NCBI GenBank assembly: GCA_013298815.1
Contig: JAAFJF010000006.1
Span: forward strand, 505-64,504
DNA from: Polaromonas sp.
Lineage (GTDB): Bacteria; Pseudomonadota; Gammaproteobacteria; Burkholderiales; Burkholderiaceae_C
DNA length: 64,000 nucleotides
Direction: 5' to 3'
Part shown: piece after piece, positions 1 through 8,502 of the stretch
Layout of the letters: each line of letters starts with the position of its first letter
How positions within the stretch are numbered: the stretch's first letter is position 1
The notes under the pieces: generated by a model
Database searches by the model: none
The model's input: the letters and a program-made list of their open reading frames with translations, nothing else
Told to the model about the DNA's origin: nothing
Translations under genes and position numbers: made by a program

Positions 1-885
1 GGTGTAGTGCATGCGTGAGCAGGCGATCAACTCGCCCTCTGTTGGCTCTGGGCCAAATGCATCGCTGGCTATGCTGACCATGCTACCCAAGGGAATGCCA
101 TGTTCGTCCTGAAAAACTGAATTTAAAGGGTCATTTTTCACACTAGCAGACGTATTACTTGCACAAACAGCTATTGAATCTATAGCATTTGATTTGTGCA
201 TGGTGCCTGAGCCAATCGCGGCCATACGATCCATCCACGCCAAAACCGCTGGCGTCGCATCCAAAATACCAGCCATGGCAGAGGTGCAACGGCGCGTGAA
301 CCACAGCGGGTGGTAGACCGCAAAGTCTGCAATGCAGGGCACGTCACCCAGCAAAAAGGGTTGCTCTTCCACCATATGGCTGATACGACGCAGGTAAGAT
401 TTGTAACTGGCAGCTGCATCCGCTGGCGGCAAACGCGGCACAGCAACGCGCATCTTGGCACGGTCGTCACCGAACGCTTTGGCTACCGCCATGTTCTCGG
501 GCTTGGTGTCTGGTTGATTAAGGCCAAACATCTGTGCCGCCCCTGCAGGGCTGAAGTTGTAGGCCATGGCCGCCCAGAACAACGTCGTGTCTGCCCACTG
601 CGCCAAGATGCGTGCAACGCCTTTTTGATGGGTTGGGTACAGCGTGGGTGTGGGGTGCAATTGCTCCAGCACATCGCAAATCAAAGCACTGTCGCAGTAA
701 ATATCAGCGCCAATCTGCATGAAAGGCGTTTTACGGTAGCCGCCTGTCAAGGCCACCACATCAGGTTTAGGCATGATCATGGGAATCACTACCGATTGCC
801 AACTGAGGTTTTTATAACCCAGCACCAAACGCACTTTTTCAGAAAAAGGAGAGGTGGGATAGTGGTGCAGAATGATGTTAGACAT
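1..885 (-). CDS. glutathione S-transferase family protein (3' end cut by window)
   Basis: The frame is open from an ATG at 885 to the left edge, so about 295 residues are present and the C-terminus is missing. The N-terminus (MSNIILHHYPTSPFSEKVR) has the thioredoxin-fold GST start with a Ser-Pro-Phe segment. The motif GGYRKTPFMQIG and the acidic DSALICDVLEQ helix fit the glutathione-binding half, and a helical C-terminal domain follows (LLGDVPCIADFAVYHPLWF). A further C-terminal extension contains an in-frame copy of the dispersed repeat (residues about 238-248). It is the last visible gene of the lipid-catabolism operon, 23 nt behind the MDR oxidoreductase. The family assignment is firm; the substrate is unknown. 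Confidence 0.85.
   Translation of the reverse strand, partial: MSNIILHHYPTSPFSEKVRLVLGYKNLSWQSVVIPMIMPKPDVVALTGGYRKTPFMQIGADIYCDSALICDVLEQLHPTPTLYPTHQKGVARILAQWADTTLFWAAMAYNFSPAGAAQMFGLNQPDTKPENMAVAKAFGDDRAKMRVAVPRLPPADAAASYKSYLRRISHMVEEQPFLLGDVPCIADFAVYHPLWFTRRCTSAMAGILDATPAVLAWMDRMAAIGSGTMHKSNAIDSIAVCASNTSASVKNDPLNSVFQDEHGIPLGSMVSIASDAFGPEPTEGELIACSRMHYT
143..174 (-). repeat. dispersed repeat copy a (inside GST gene)
   Basis: On the minus strand the core reads ATAGCTGTTTGTGCA, then AGTAATACGTC, then TGCTAG. It is a diverged copy of the family found throughout the window. It is translated in frame as IAVCASNTSA within the GST C-terminal region. The TAG of the consensus is TGT here. Confidence 0.75.
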
Positions 886-908
886 AAGAATCTCGCTTTA
901 GAGAATTT

Positions 909-1925
909 TTAAACCAGTTTTACCAACTGTTTGCCGAAATTTTTGCCACTAAGTAAACCTAAAAATGCCTCAGGTGCAGATTCAATTCCCGAAGCGATAG
1001 ATTCGCGGAATTTCAATTTTCCAGTTGCCACCAAGCCGCCTAATTCTCTCAAAGCTTCTGGCCAATGCTCCATGTGCTCAGACACAATGAAGCCTTGCAT
1101 CAACAAGCGACTCATCAAAAACAACTGTGGCTGCGTGATAGGTACGGGCACGCCGTTATAGCCTGCAATCATGCCGCATAGCGCGATGCGACCAAATGCG
1201 TTCATATTACTCAACACTGCATCTAATATTGCACCACCTACGTTTTCAAAGTAGCAATCAACGCCATTTGGGGCAGCTTCTCGCAAAGCTTTGTACAAAG
1301 ACTTGGCATCAGGGAAAGCCTTGTAATCAATACAAGCATCAAAATCTAGCTCGTCAACAACATACTTGCATTTGTCAGCTCCTCCAGCAAAGCCAACAAC
1401 GCGGCAGCCTTGGGCTTTTGCAAGCTGGCCAACCACGCTACCCACTGCACCGCTGGCTGCACTGACAACAACAGTTTCACCGGTTTTTGGCTGGCAAATT
1501 TTCATGAGTCCATACCAAGCGGTCACACCAGGCATGCCGACTGCACCCAAATAGGCGCTCAGCGGTATGTGTGCTGTGTCAACTTTACGCATCGCGCCGA
1601 GAGCATTACCGTCAACCACGCTGTATTGCTGCCAGCCACCCATGCCAACAACTTTGTCACCCACTGCATATTTGGCGTGCCGGCTTTCGATCACCTCTCC
1701 CGCCGTGCCACCGCCCATGACTTGACCCAATGCTTGCGCAGCAGCGTAACTTTTGCTGTCGTTCATACGACCACGCATGTAGGGGTCTAGACTAAGAAAG
1801 TGATGTTGCACCAGCACTTCGCCTTCTTGCAAAGCTGGCGTTGTACTGTTAATTAACTTGAAATTACTTGCAACAGCAGCACCGGTTGGACGGTTATCTA
1901 AATGGATTTGGATATTATTTGGCAT
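909..1925 (-). CDS. MDR-family NADP-dependent oxidoreductase (2-alkenal/enone reductase type)
   Basis: This 338-residue protein belongs to the medium-chain dehydrogenase/reductase family, in the zinc-free prostaglandin reductase/CurA-like branch. It carries the early motif LDPYMRGRM, then the nucleotide-binding glycine-rich segment AASGAVGSVVGQLAK around residues 155-170, and the FENVGGAILDAVL motif. No zinc-ligand cysteine cluster is seen. Known members reduce alpha,beta-unsaturated aldehydes or ketones with NADPH, which suits a place in a fatty-acid degradation operon. It sits 31 nt downstream of the thioesterase and 23 nt upstream of the GST. The substrate is inferred only at class level. 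Confidence 0.88.
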   Translation of the reverse strand: MPNNIQIHLDNRPTGAAVASNFKLINSTTPALQEGEVLVQHHFLSLDPYMRGRMNDSKSYAAAQALGQVMGGGTAGEVIESRHAKYAVGDKVVGMGGWQQYSVVDGNALGAMRKVDTAHIPLSAYLGAVGMPGVTAWYGLMKICQPKTGETVVVSAASGAVGSVVGQLAKAQGCRVVGFAGGADKCKYVVDELDFDACIDYKAFPDAKSLYKALREAAPNGVDCYFENVGGAILDAVLSNMNAFGRIALCGMIAGYNGVPVPITQPQLFLMSRLLMQGFIVSEHMEHWPEALRELGGLVATGKLKFRESIASGIESAPEAFLGLLSGKNFGKQLVKLV

Positions 1926-1956
1926 AGTGCAAAAATTTATTTGGTTTTACTTGGGT

Positions 1957-2364
1957 TTATTTGGTTATACGTTTGACGTATTTAAAAGTACCTGTAGCGT
2001 GGGAGCATAAATTGCCGTGTGCGTCGTAAACACTAGCCTCTGTAAACGCCATCTTACTTGTACGTTTCAGCAAATGACCTTTAGCAATCAAGTCACCAAC
2101 TGCGGCCTGCATGAACGTGGTTTTCATCTCTATGGTCAACACCGCAAGCTCAGGATCGACACTGCGTGCCGCTAATGCCATTGCAACATCAAGCAATGTC
2201 ATACTCACACCACCATGAACACCATTCAAAGAGTTGTAATGTTCGGGTTTTGGTGCGTAATCAATTTGTGAGTTGCCATTTTCAAACAAGCTGAGCTGAA
2301 AACCTAGTAAGCTTACAAAGGGAATTTCAACGCCAAATTTCATAGCGTATTTTTCAAATGACAT
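1957..2364 (-). CDS. PaaI-type hotdog-fold thioesterase
   Basis: The 135 residues form a single hotdog domain. The motif NSLNGVHGGVSMTLLDVAMALAA holds the usual catalytic-region Asn-x-x-x-x-x-His-Gly-Gly pattern of PaaI/YigI thioesterases, followed by TIEMKTTFMQAA. The likely reaction is acyl-CoA hydrolysis, with CoA release when degradation intermediates accumulate. The start follows the SDR stop by only 6 nt, so translation is probably coupled. The chain-length preference cannot be read from the sequence. Confidence 0.87.
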   Translation of the reverse strand: MSFEKYAMKFGVEIPFVSLLGFQLSLFENGNSQIDYAPKPEHYNSLNGVHGGVSMTLLDVAMALAARSVDPELAVLTIEMKTTFMQAAVGDLIAKGHLLKRTSKMAFTEASVYDAHGNLCSHATGTFKYVKRITK

Positions 2365-2370
2365 AAAGCA

Positions 2371-3162
2371 TCAACCGCCCGTCACGACAGATACGCCACC
2401 ATCAACAGCCATCCATTGACCAGTGATGTGCTTACCAGCAGCTGAGGCAAACAGCAAAGTTAGCCCTTTCAAATCCTCGTCATCGCCCAAGCGCTGTAAG
2501 GGCGTGCCACCAATGAGTTTGTCCTCGCCTAAAGCTTTAAGCGTTCCCATGGTCATACGGCTTGGGAAAAAACCTGGGCAAATGGCGTTGACGGTGATGT
2601 TGTGCGCGCCCCACTCTGCACCCAGCGTGCGTGTAAAGTTAACGACTGCACCTTTTGATGTGTTGTAAGCGATAGTCTGCATGCCAGCTGGGTTGCCATT
2701 CAAACCAGCGATAGATGCGATATTAATGATGCGACCTGATTTTCTAGGAATCATGCTGAGCTTGGCAACATGTTGGCTCAGGATGAAGTAGCCACGAATA
2801 TTGAGATTCATGACTTTGTCCCACGCCTCGACAGGATGATCTTCCGCTGGTGCACCCCAAGCCGCGCCTGCATTGTTGACCAAAATATCAATGTGCCCCA
2901 TGCGCTTGATGCACTCGGAAGCCAATGCGCGAATATCAGTCTCTTTGCCGCAATCTGCAGCAATCCAATCTGCATCAATACCTGCAGCTTTGAGCTCTGC
3001 CACCGCTTGCATCAAATCTTCGGCTTTGCGTGAACTGACGATCACTTTAGCACCAGCCTCACCCAAAGCGTGCGCCATTTGCAGGCCCAAGCCACGTGAG
3101 CCTCCTGTTACCAGTGCAGTTTGCCCTTTGAGATCAAATAATTGTTGAATCGTACGTGCCAT
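2371..3162 (-). CDS. short-chain dehydrogenase/reductase (SDR)
   Basis: This 263-residue classical SDR has the cofactor motif TGGSRGLG (residues 20-27), the structural NNAG motif (LVNNAGAAWG) and the catalytic YNTSKGA (Tyr-x-x-x-Lys), and it ends with a typical GGVSVVTGG tail. It probably oxidises a hydroxyl of an acyl-CoA or related alcohol with NAD(P). It lies between the acyl-CoA dehydrogenase and the thioesterase on the same strand, which supports a role in lipid or carboxylic-acid catabolism. The substrate is not identifiable. Confidence 0.9.
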   Translation of the reverse strand: MARTIQQLFDLKGQTALVTGGSRGLGLQMAHALGEAGAKVIVSSRKAEDLMQAVAELKAAGIDADWIAADCGKETDIRALASECIKRMGHIDILVNNAGAAWGAPAEDHPVEAWDKVMNLNIRGYFILSQHVAKLSMIPRKSGRIINIASIAGLNGNPAGMQTIAYNTSKGAVVNFTRTLGAEWGAHNITVNAICPGFFPSRMTMGTLKALGEDKLIGGTPLQRLGDDEDLKGLTLLFASAAGKHITGQWMAVDGGVSVVTGG

Positions 3163-3202
3163 ATTTACTCCAAGTTAAATAGCTGATCGATATCGAGTCA
3201 GC

Positions 3203-3451
3203 TTAAAAATCATCTTCAGCCATGTTGGCACAGGTCAAGTCGCGGCTACTCACTACATTTAGCCATGCTGTAATTTTTGGCAATTCATAAGCATAAAAAT
3301 ACGCTGTAGCCTTCGTGTTTGTTGCCTTAGCAGCTATCTTATTGACAGCAACATCCAACCACATCCAAGCAATTACCATATGCCCAAAAGCTTGCATGTA
3401 CGGTACTGCGTTGGCTAATGCTTCATTCGGGTTTAGATCGCTGTAGACCAT
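3203..3451 (-). pseudogene. C-terminal piece of acyl-CoA dehydrogenase in a shifted frame
   Basis: These 82 codons read as the usual C-terminal helical domain of the ~600-residue acyl-CoA dehydrogenase branch: ALANAVPYMQAFGHMVIAW, then YAYELPKITAWL, then a Cys-containing tail. The piece is out of frame with the main body and overlaps it by 19 nt, as expected if one base is missing in the 3433-3451 stretch. It contains an in-frame dispersed repeat (IAAKATNTKA). An independent start at the ATG at 3451 cannot be excluded, but the segment is not a free-standing family that I know. A sequencing error is also possible. Confidence 0.75.
3306..3337 (-). repeat. dispersed repeat copy b (inside acyl-CoA dehydrogenase tail)
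   Basis: The minus strand reads ATAGCTGCTAAGGCA, then ACAAACACGAA, then GGCTAC. It is translated as IAAKATNTKAT. The TAG of the consensus has become AAG. Confidence 0.8.
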
Positions 3452-5031
3452 GCTGCTTTAGTTGCTTCATTAACAGATATAACCGCACAGTCCAAATCAC
3501 TTGTGTATTTAACAAGCTGAGGAAACTGCGCCGCACGTTTGCTCGTCGCCGCAATCCTTTGCATCAACAACTGCCAAGCCTTCCCACCTTCCATGAGCAC
3601 TTTACGCCCGAGCAGATCAGCCGCTTGTATACCATGTGTTCCTTCATGAATCATGTTCAAACGGTTATCGCGCCAATATTGCTCCACCGGAAAATCACGC
3701 GTGTAGCCGTAGCCACCATGAATTTGAATGGCTAAGCTATTAGCTTCTAAGCACCATTCGCTAGGCCAACTTTTTGCAATCGGCATCAGTACTTCTAATA
3801 TAAGTCGCGCTTCTTCGGCAGAGGCTGCAGCGCCCGTCATTTCTTCATCAACCATGCGGGCACAATAAAGTTCTAAAGCCAAGGCACCTTCACAATACGA
3901 TTTTTGCGCAAGCAGCATGCGTTTGACATCTGCGTGCTCGATGATACGAACCTGCGGTTGCGATGCATCTTTGCCCGAAGTACCTAGGACGCGTCCTTGC
4001 GGACGGTTTTTGGCATAATCCAGCGAGGCGTAATAACCAGCTAAACCAAGCATGGTTGCCGCAGTTCCCACGCCAATACGCGCTTTGTTCATCATGTGAA
4101 ACATGCAGCGCAAACCTTCACCTGGTTTGCCAACTAAGTATCCAACCGCGCCCGCTTGACCACCGGGCTTGAATTTACCCTCGCCAAAATTAAGCAAGGT
4201 ATTCGTTGTGCCACGCCAGCCCAACTTGTGATTCAAGCCAGCTAAGGCAACGTCATTTCTTTCACCCGTCAACTGCGCTTGTTCATTCACCATCTTTTTA
4301 GGAACGATGAACAATGAAATACCTCGCGTACCAGCAACCAATTTTCCAGACTCATCAGGAATTTTAGCGAGTACGAGGTGGATGATGTTTTCGGTCAACT
4401 CGTGGTCACCCGAAGAAATCCACATCTTGTTGCCTTTAAGGCGATAGCGTGGCCCTAAGGCGTCGTTTTGCCAATCATCCCCCAAAGTACCGCCAACATC
4501 TGGACTGGCACGGGTGGTGATGTCTGACAAACTTGAGCCAGCTTGAGGCTCACTCAAGCACATGGTGCCAGCCCAACGGCCTGAAAATTCGTTGTTGGCG
4601 AAAACTTCTTTTTGCTTATCTGTGCCATGCACCAAAAGCAAACCTGCATTGCCTGCTGTCAACATATTTGAGCCTATGCTAACTGACGCACAGGCAAAAA
4701 ATGCATTGGCCGCAGCCTCCACGGCATAGGGTAGCTGCATGCCGTTTAATGCATAGTCTTGCGCAGCACTCAGCATGCCAGAAGCGACATAGGCATCGTG
4801 CGCATCGTGCGTGGCTTTCGGCAGGATGACTTTTTCCCCATCAAACTGCGGCTCTTGCGTATCGACCAGTCGATTGAAGGGTGCATATTTCTCGCGAGCG
4901 ATTCGTTCGCAAGTGTCTAAAACGGCATCGAAGGTTTCGCGCGAGTGATCTGCAAATCTCTCGCGTTTGTTCAACGATTCAACATCTAACCAATCGTAAA
5001 GTAAGAAATCAATCGTTGAACGTAAACCCAT
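3433..5031 (-). CDS. acyl-CoA dehydrogenase, main body (frameshifted before the C-terminal domain)
   Basis: The 532 residues cover the N-terminal helical, beta and C-terminal catalytic domains of an FAD-dependent acyl-CoA dehydrogenase. Key segments are GTMCLSEPQAGSSLSDI (FAD/substrate loop), YRLKGNKMWISSGDHE, and QIHGGYGYTRDFPVEQYWRDNR near residue 435. It would make the trans-2-enoyl-CoA used by the downstream hydratase. Homologues of this branch are about 600 residues; here the frame ends after AAWSTAI while the missing domain continues in the next frame (3203-3451). The gene starts 11 nt after the thiolase stop, so it is in the same operon. Activity is uncertain if the frameshift is real. 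Confidence 0.88.
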   Translation of the reverse strand: MGLRSTIDFLLYDWLDVESLNKRERFADHSRETFDAVLDTCERIAREKYAPFNRLVDTQEPQFDGEKVILPKATHDAHDAYVASGMLSAAQDYALNGMQLPYAVEAAANAFFACASVSIGSNMLTAGNAGLLLVHGTDKQKEVFANNEFSGRWAGTMCLSEPQAGSSLSDITTRASPDVGGTLGDDWQNDALGPRYRLKGNKMWISSGDHELTENIIHLVLAKIPDESGKLVAGTRGISLFIVPKKMVNEQAQLTGERNDVALAGLNHKLGWRGTTNTLLNFGEGKFKPGGQAGAVGYLVGKPGEGLRCMFHMMNKARIGVGTAATMLGLAGYYASLDYAKNRPQGRVLGTSGKDASQPQVRIIEHADVKRMLLAQKSYCEGALALELYCARMVDEEMTGAAASAEEARLILEVLMPIAKSWPSEWCLEANSLAIQIHGGYGYTRDFPVEQYWRDNRLNMIHEGTHGIQAADLLGRKVLMEGGKAWQLLMQRIAATSKRAAQFPQLVKYTSDLDCAVISVNEATKAAWSTAI

Positions 5032-5042
5032 ATTCAGCCTTT

Positions 5043-6218
5043 TTACAAAACTTCAAAAATGCCACACGCACCCATTCCACCACCAATACACATCGTCACT
5101 GCCACGCGCTTGGCGCCACGGCGCTTGCCTTCGATCAATGCGTGGCCAGTTAACCGCTGGCCGCTGACACCGTAAGGATGACCGACAGCAATCGCACCAC
5201 CGTTGACATTCAAACGCTCTGCAGGAATACCTAACTTGTCGCGACAATACAAAACTTGAACCGCAAAGGCCTCGTTCAACTCCCATAAATCAATATCGCT
5301 GACTTTGAGCCCCAAACGGGCCAAGACTTTAGGAATGGCGAACACAGGGCCAATGCCCATCTCATCGGGCTCACAACCAGCGACAGCAAAACCAAGGAAA
5401 CGGCCCAATGGTTGCAAGCCTTTTTTCTCAGCCAGCGTCTCGTTCATCAACACGCAAGCACCACCACCGTCTGAAAACTGGCTAGCATTTCCAGCAGAAA
5501 TCAAACCGCCCGGCAAGGCTGAACGTAAGCCAGCGATACCTTCTTTGGTCGTGCCATCACGTATACCTTCATCCTGACTCACTGTCACTTGCTTGGTCGT
5601 CAAGCCCATCACAGGATCTGCAACACCCATGGTCACCGTAATAGGTGCAATTTCTGCTTGAAAGTAGCCTGCAGCCAAAGCCGCTACAGCTTTTTGTTGG
5701 CTAGCTGCACCGTACTCGTCCATGGCTTCACGGCTGATACTGTAGCGTTTGGCGACTTGCTCTGCCGTTTGCAACATGTTCCAGTAAATTTCTGGCTTGT
5801 TTTTCACCAACCATGCATCGGCCAGCATATGCGTGTTCATTTCCTGTTGAACACATGAAATACTTTCTACGCCACCCGCCACATAAATATCGCCCTCTCC
5901 CGCAATGATGCGTTGTGCGGCTAAGGCAATGGTTTGTAAGCCTGAAGAGCAAAAGCGATTCACGGTCATGCCCGAAGTGGTGATCGGCAAACCCGCGCGT
6001 AGCGCTACTTGACGCGCAATGTTGGCACCTGTAGCACCCTCAGGGTTGGCACAACCCATGATCACGTCGTCAACTTCTGCACCTTCAATGCCTGCGCGTT
6101 TGACAGCATGCTCAACGGCGTGACCACCTAATGTTGAGCCATGCGTCATGTTGAAAGAACCTTTCCAGCTTTTAGCCAAAGGGGTGCGTGCGGTAGAAAC
6201 AATTACTGCTGATGTCAT
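5043..6218 (-). CDS. acetyl-CoA C-acyltransferase (thiolase)
   Basis: This 391-residue thiolase performs the last step of beta-oxidation, releasing acetyl-CoA by CoA-dependent cleavage of 3-ketoacyl-CoA. The catalytic nucleophile is the Cys in [12 protein letters not shown] (residue about 90). The second motif [17 protein letters not shown] has the conserved His, and the C-terminal [14 protein letters not shown] carries the second active Cys. Length and motifs are normal. The start [14 protein letters not shown] is conserved in the family. It lies between the hydratase/dehydrogenase (56 nt upstream) and the acyl-CoA dehydrogenase. Confidence 0.95.
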   Translation of the reverse strand: MTSAVIVSTARTPLAKSWKGSFNMTHGSTLGGHAVEHAVKRAGIEGAEVDDVIMGCANPEGATGANIARQVALRAGLPITTSGMTVNRFCSSGLQTIALAAQRIIAGEGDIYVAGGVESISCVQQEMNTHMLADAWLVKNKPEIYWNMLQTAEQVAKRYSISREAMDEYGAASQQKAVAALAAGYFQAEIAPITVTMGVADPVMGLTTKQVTVSQDEGIRDGTTKEGIAGLRSALPGGLISAGNASQFSDGGGACVLMNETLAEKKGLQPLGRFLGFAVAGCEPDEMGIGPVFAIPKVLARLGLKVSDIDLWELNEAFAVQVLYCRDKLGIPAERLNVNGGAIAVGHPYGVSGQRLTGHALIEGKRRGAKRVAVTMCIGGGMGACGIFEVL

Positions 6219-6274
6219 GATATTTCCTAATTCGGTTTGCCTGTAATTTATTAACTACTAGCTTAGTTAAATGC

Positions 6275-8374
6275 TTAATTGAACGTTTTGCCTTCAGCCA
6301 CAAGCTTAGCCAAAAGTGGCGCTGGCTTCCAAAATGTGCCATCATCCAGCGGGTTTTGCGCAAATTTATTCATGCTTTGCACCACATTGAACAAGCCCAC
6401 TTGGTCGGCATAGTTCATAGGGCCACCTCGGTATATGGGGAAGCCGTAACCCATGAGGTAAACCATATCAATATCGCTAGCCTTCGTCGCAATGCCTTCT
6501 TCAAGAATATGCGCCGCTTCATTGACCAAGGCATACACCAAACGTTGCACAATTTCATCATCCGAGATTTTACGTGGTGTGATGCCTAAAGATTTACGAT
6601 GCTCTTCAATCATGGCAACGACTTCTGCATTTGGTACGGCATCACGTTTACCAGCAATATAGTCGTACCAACCCGCGCCTGTTTTTTGACCAAAGCGACC
6701 TTTTTCGCACAACAAATCAGCCGTTTTGCTGTACTTCATGTTTGGTTTTTCAACGACACGGCGTTTGCGAATAGCCCAGCCAATATCATTGCCTGCCAAG
6801 TCACCCATACGGAATGGCCCCATCGCAAAACCAAAATTCTCCATAGCTTTATCAACTTGCGCTGGCGTACAGCCTTCGTCCAGCAAAAAACCACCTTGAC
6901 GACCATACTGCTCAATCATACGATTGCCAATGAAGCCATCACACACGCCTGACACAACCGAAGTTTTCTTGATCTTTTTACCCAGCGCCATGACGGTAGC
7001 TAAAACGTCTTTAGCCGTTTTTTCACCGCGAACAACCTCAAGCAACTTCATCACGTTAGCAGGGCTGAAGAAGTGTGTACCGACAACATCTTGTGGACGT
7101 TTTGTAAAACTAGCGATTTTGTTTAAATCTAGCGTTGAGGTGTTGCTGGCCAAGATGGCACCTGGTTTCATCACACGGTCAAGCTCTTTGAAAACAGCTT
7201 CTTTGACTCCCATTTCTTCAAACACAGCTTCAATGACCATGTCGGCATCGTTCAAATCGTCGTAACTCAATGTCGTGCTCAGCATGCTCATGCGCTGGTC
7301 ATACTTGTCTTGCTTGAGTTTGCCTTTTTTGACCTGTGCTTCGTAGTTTTTACGAATTGTCGCAATACCGCGATCCAAAGCATCTTGCTTCATTTCTAGC
7401 ATTTTGACGGGAATGCCTGCATTCAAGAAATTCATGGCAATGCCGCCACCCATAGTTCCAGCACCAATAACAGCTATTGATTTGATGGCGCGTTGCGGTG
7501 TATCTGCTGGCACGTCTGGAATTTTTGATGCTGCGCGATCTGCCACAAAGATATGACGAAGTGCTTTGCTTTCAGGTGTCAGCATGAGATTGATGAACAA
7601 GTCACGCTCGATGCGCATACCTGCCTCAAACTTTTGTTTGGTAGCTGCAATCACAGCCTCAACTACCTTCATGGGAGCAGGGTAGTTTTTTGACATCCCT
7701 TTCACCATATTGCCAGCAAAGCCAAAATAGGCATCGCCCAAAGGGTGTTTGCAAGGCAAGTTACGCACCAATGGCAAAGGTCGAACCGCTGCGACGGATT
7801 GGGCGAAGACAATCGCCTCCTCAGCCAAAGTCTCCGAAGAAGCAGATAATTTATCAAACAACTTTTGACCAGGCAATTGGGCCAACAATTCGCTTTTCAC
7901 TGGTTCGCCACTAACCATCATGTTAAGCGCTGCTTCAACGCCCAATACACGTGGTAATCTTTGCGTACCACCTGCACCTGGAACCAAGCCCAACTTAACT
8001 TCTGGCAGCGCAATGCTGCAACCAGGCGCTGCAATGCGGTAATGACAACCTAAAGCCAACTCTAAACCACCACCCATGGCAACGCTGTGCATAGCAGCAA
8101 CCACAGGCTTAGATGAATTTTCCACCGCCAAAATGACGCTTAATAAATTGGGCTCTTGTAACGCCTTAGGACTTCCAAACTCTTTGATATCTGCGCCACC
8201 AGAAAATGCTTTTCCAGCACCAGTAATCACAATTGAAGTTACCGAAGCATCTTGGTTAGCCAAAGTCAAACCGTCTGTAATACCTTGTCGAGTGGCTAGC
8301 CCTAAACCATTTACTGGCGGATTATCCAAAGTTATGATTGCCACGCTACCATGGACTTTATACTGTGCTGTCAT
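6275..8374 (-). CDS. bifunctional enoyl-CoA hydratase / 3-hydroxyacyl-CoA dehydrogenase (FadB/FadJ-like)
   Basis: The 699-residue fusion has an N-terminal crotonase domain (residues 1-190; oxyanion segment FSGGADIKEFG and MGGGLELALG). An NAD-binding 3-hydroxyacyl-CoA dehydrogenase domain begins near residue 297 with AVIGAGTMGGGIAMNF. The catalytic THFFSPANVMKLLEVV follows, then the HCDH C-terminal domains. It hydrates enoyl-CoA and oxidises the 3-hydroxyacyl-CoA. It is the first gene of the beta-oxidation operon. A 14-bp palindrome sits 38 nt upstream of its ATG. It resembles the peroxisomal multifunctional layout rather than E. coli FadB by its short linker. Confidence 0.95.
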   Translation of the reverse strand: MTAQYKVHGSVAIITLDNPPVNGLGLATRQGITDGLTLANQDASVTSIVITGAGKAFSGGADIKEFGSPKALQEPNLLSVILAVENSSKPVVAAMHSVAMGGGLELALGCHYRIAAPGCSIALPEVKLGLVPGAGGTQRLPRVLGVEAALNMMVSGEPVKSELLAQLPGQKLFDKLSASSETLAEEAIVFAQSVAAVRPLPLVRNLPCKHPLGDAYFGFAGNMVKGMSKNYPAPMKVVEAVIAATKQKFEAGMRIERDLFINLMLTPESKALRHIFVADRAASKIPDVPADTPQRAIKSIAVIGAGTMGGGIAMNFLNAGIPVKMLEMKQDALDRGIATIRKNYEAQVKKGKLKQDKYDQRMSMLSTTLSYDDLNDADMVIEAVFEEMGVKEAVFKELDRVMKPGAILASNTSTLDLNKIASFTKRPQDVVGTHFFSPANVMKLLEVVRGEKTAKDVLATVMALGKKIKKTSVVSGVCDGFIGNRMIEQYGRQGGFLLDEGCTPAQVDKAMENFGFAMGPFRMGDLAGNDIGWAIRKRRVVEKPNMKYSKTADLLCEKGRFGQKTGAGWYDYIAGKRDAVPNAEVVAMIEEHRKSLGITPRKISDDEIVQRLVYALVNEAAHILEEGIATKASDIDMVYLMGYGFPIYRGGPMNYADQVGLFNVVQSMNKFAQNPLDDGTFWKPAPLLAKLVAEGKTFN

Positions 8375-8411
8375 GCAAATATTCCTTCAAAAGCTGTGCA
8401 AGTAACAAAAT

Positions 8412-8425
8412 AGAACGGTCGTTCT
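8412..8425. promoter_or_regulatory. palindromic operator candidate upstream of beta-oxidation operon
   Basis: AGAACG-gt-CGTTCT is a perfect 6-bp inverted repeat with a 2-bp centre, 38-51 nt upstream of the hydratase/dehydrogenase start. Short CG-centred palindromes of this kind are typical of TetR-family repressors, and TetR-type regulators of fatty-acid degradation are known in proteobacteria. No regulator gene lies in the window, so the binder is inferred. Confidence 0.5.
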
Positions 8426-8470
8426 TTTTTTAATATTGTAGTGAGAAATTTTTGACTTTCAAATCTCAAA

Positions 8471-8484
8471 GTCCCCACTGGGAC
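8471..8484 (-). terminator. weak terminator-like hairpin after livF
   Basis: GTCCC-cact-GGGAC forms a 5-bp stem about 20 nt past the livF stop on the minus strand and is followed by TTTGAGATTTG. The T-rich tail is interrupted, so this is only a candidate end for the liv transcript. Confidence 0.3.
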
Positions 8485-8502
8485 AAGTCGTTTGGGCCAA
8501 CT

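Noticed and set aside
310-912. 200-codon plus-strand frame near the left edge
   Set aside because: It is antisense to the GST reading frame, which has conserved motifs.
3433-3451. Programmed -1 frameshift in the acyl-CoA dehydrogenase
   Set aside because: No X-XXY-YYZ slippery site or downstream pseudoknot is apparent, so mutation or sequencing error is the better reading.
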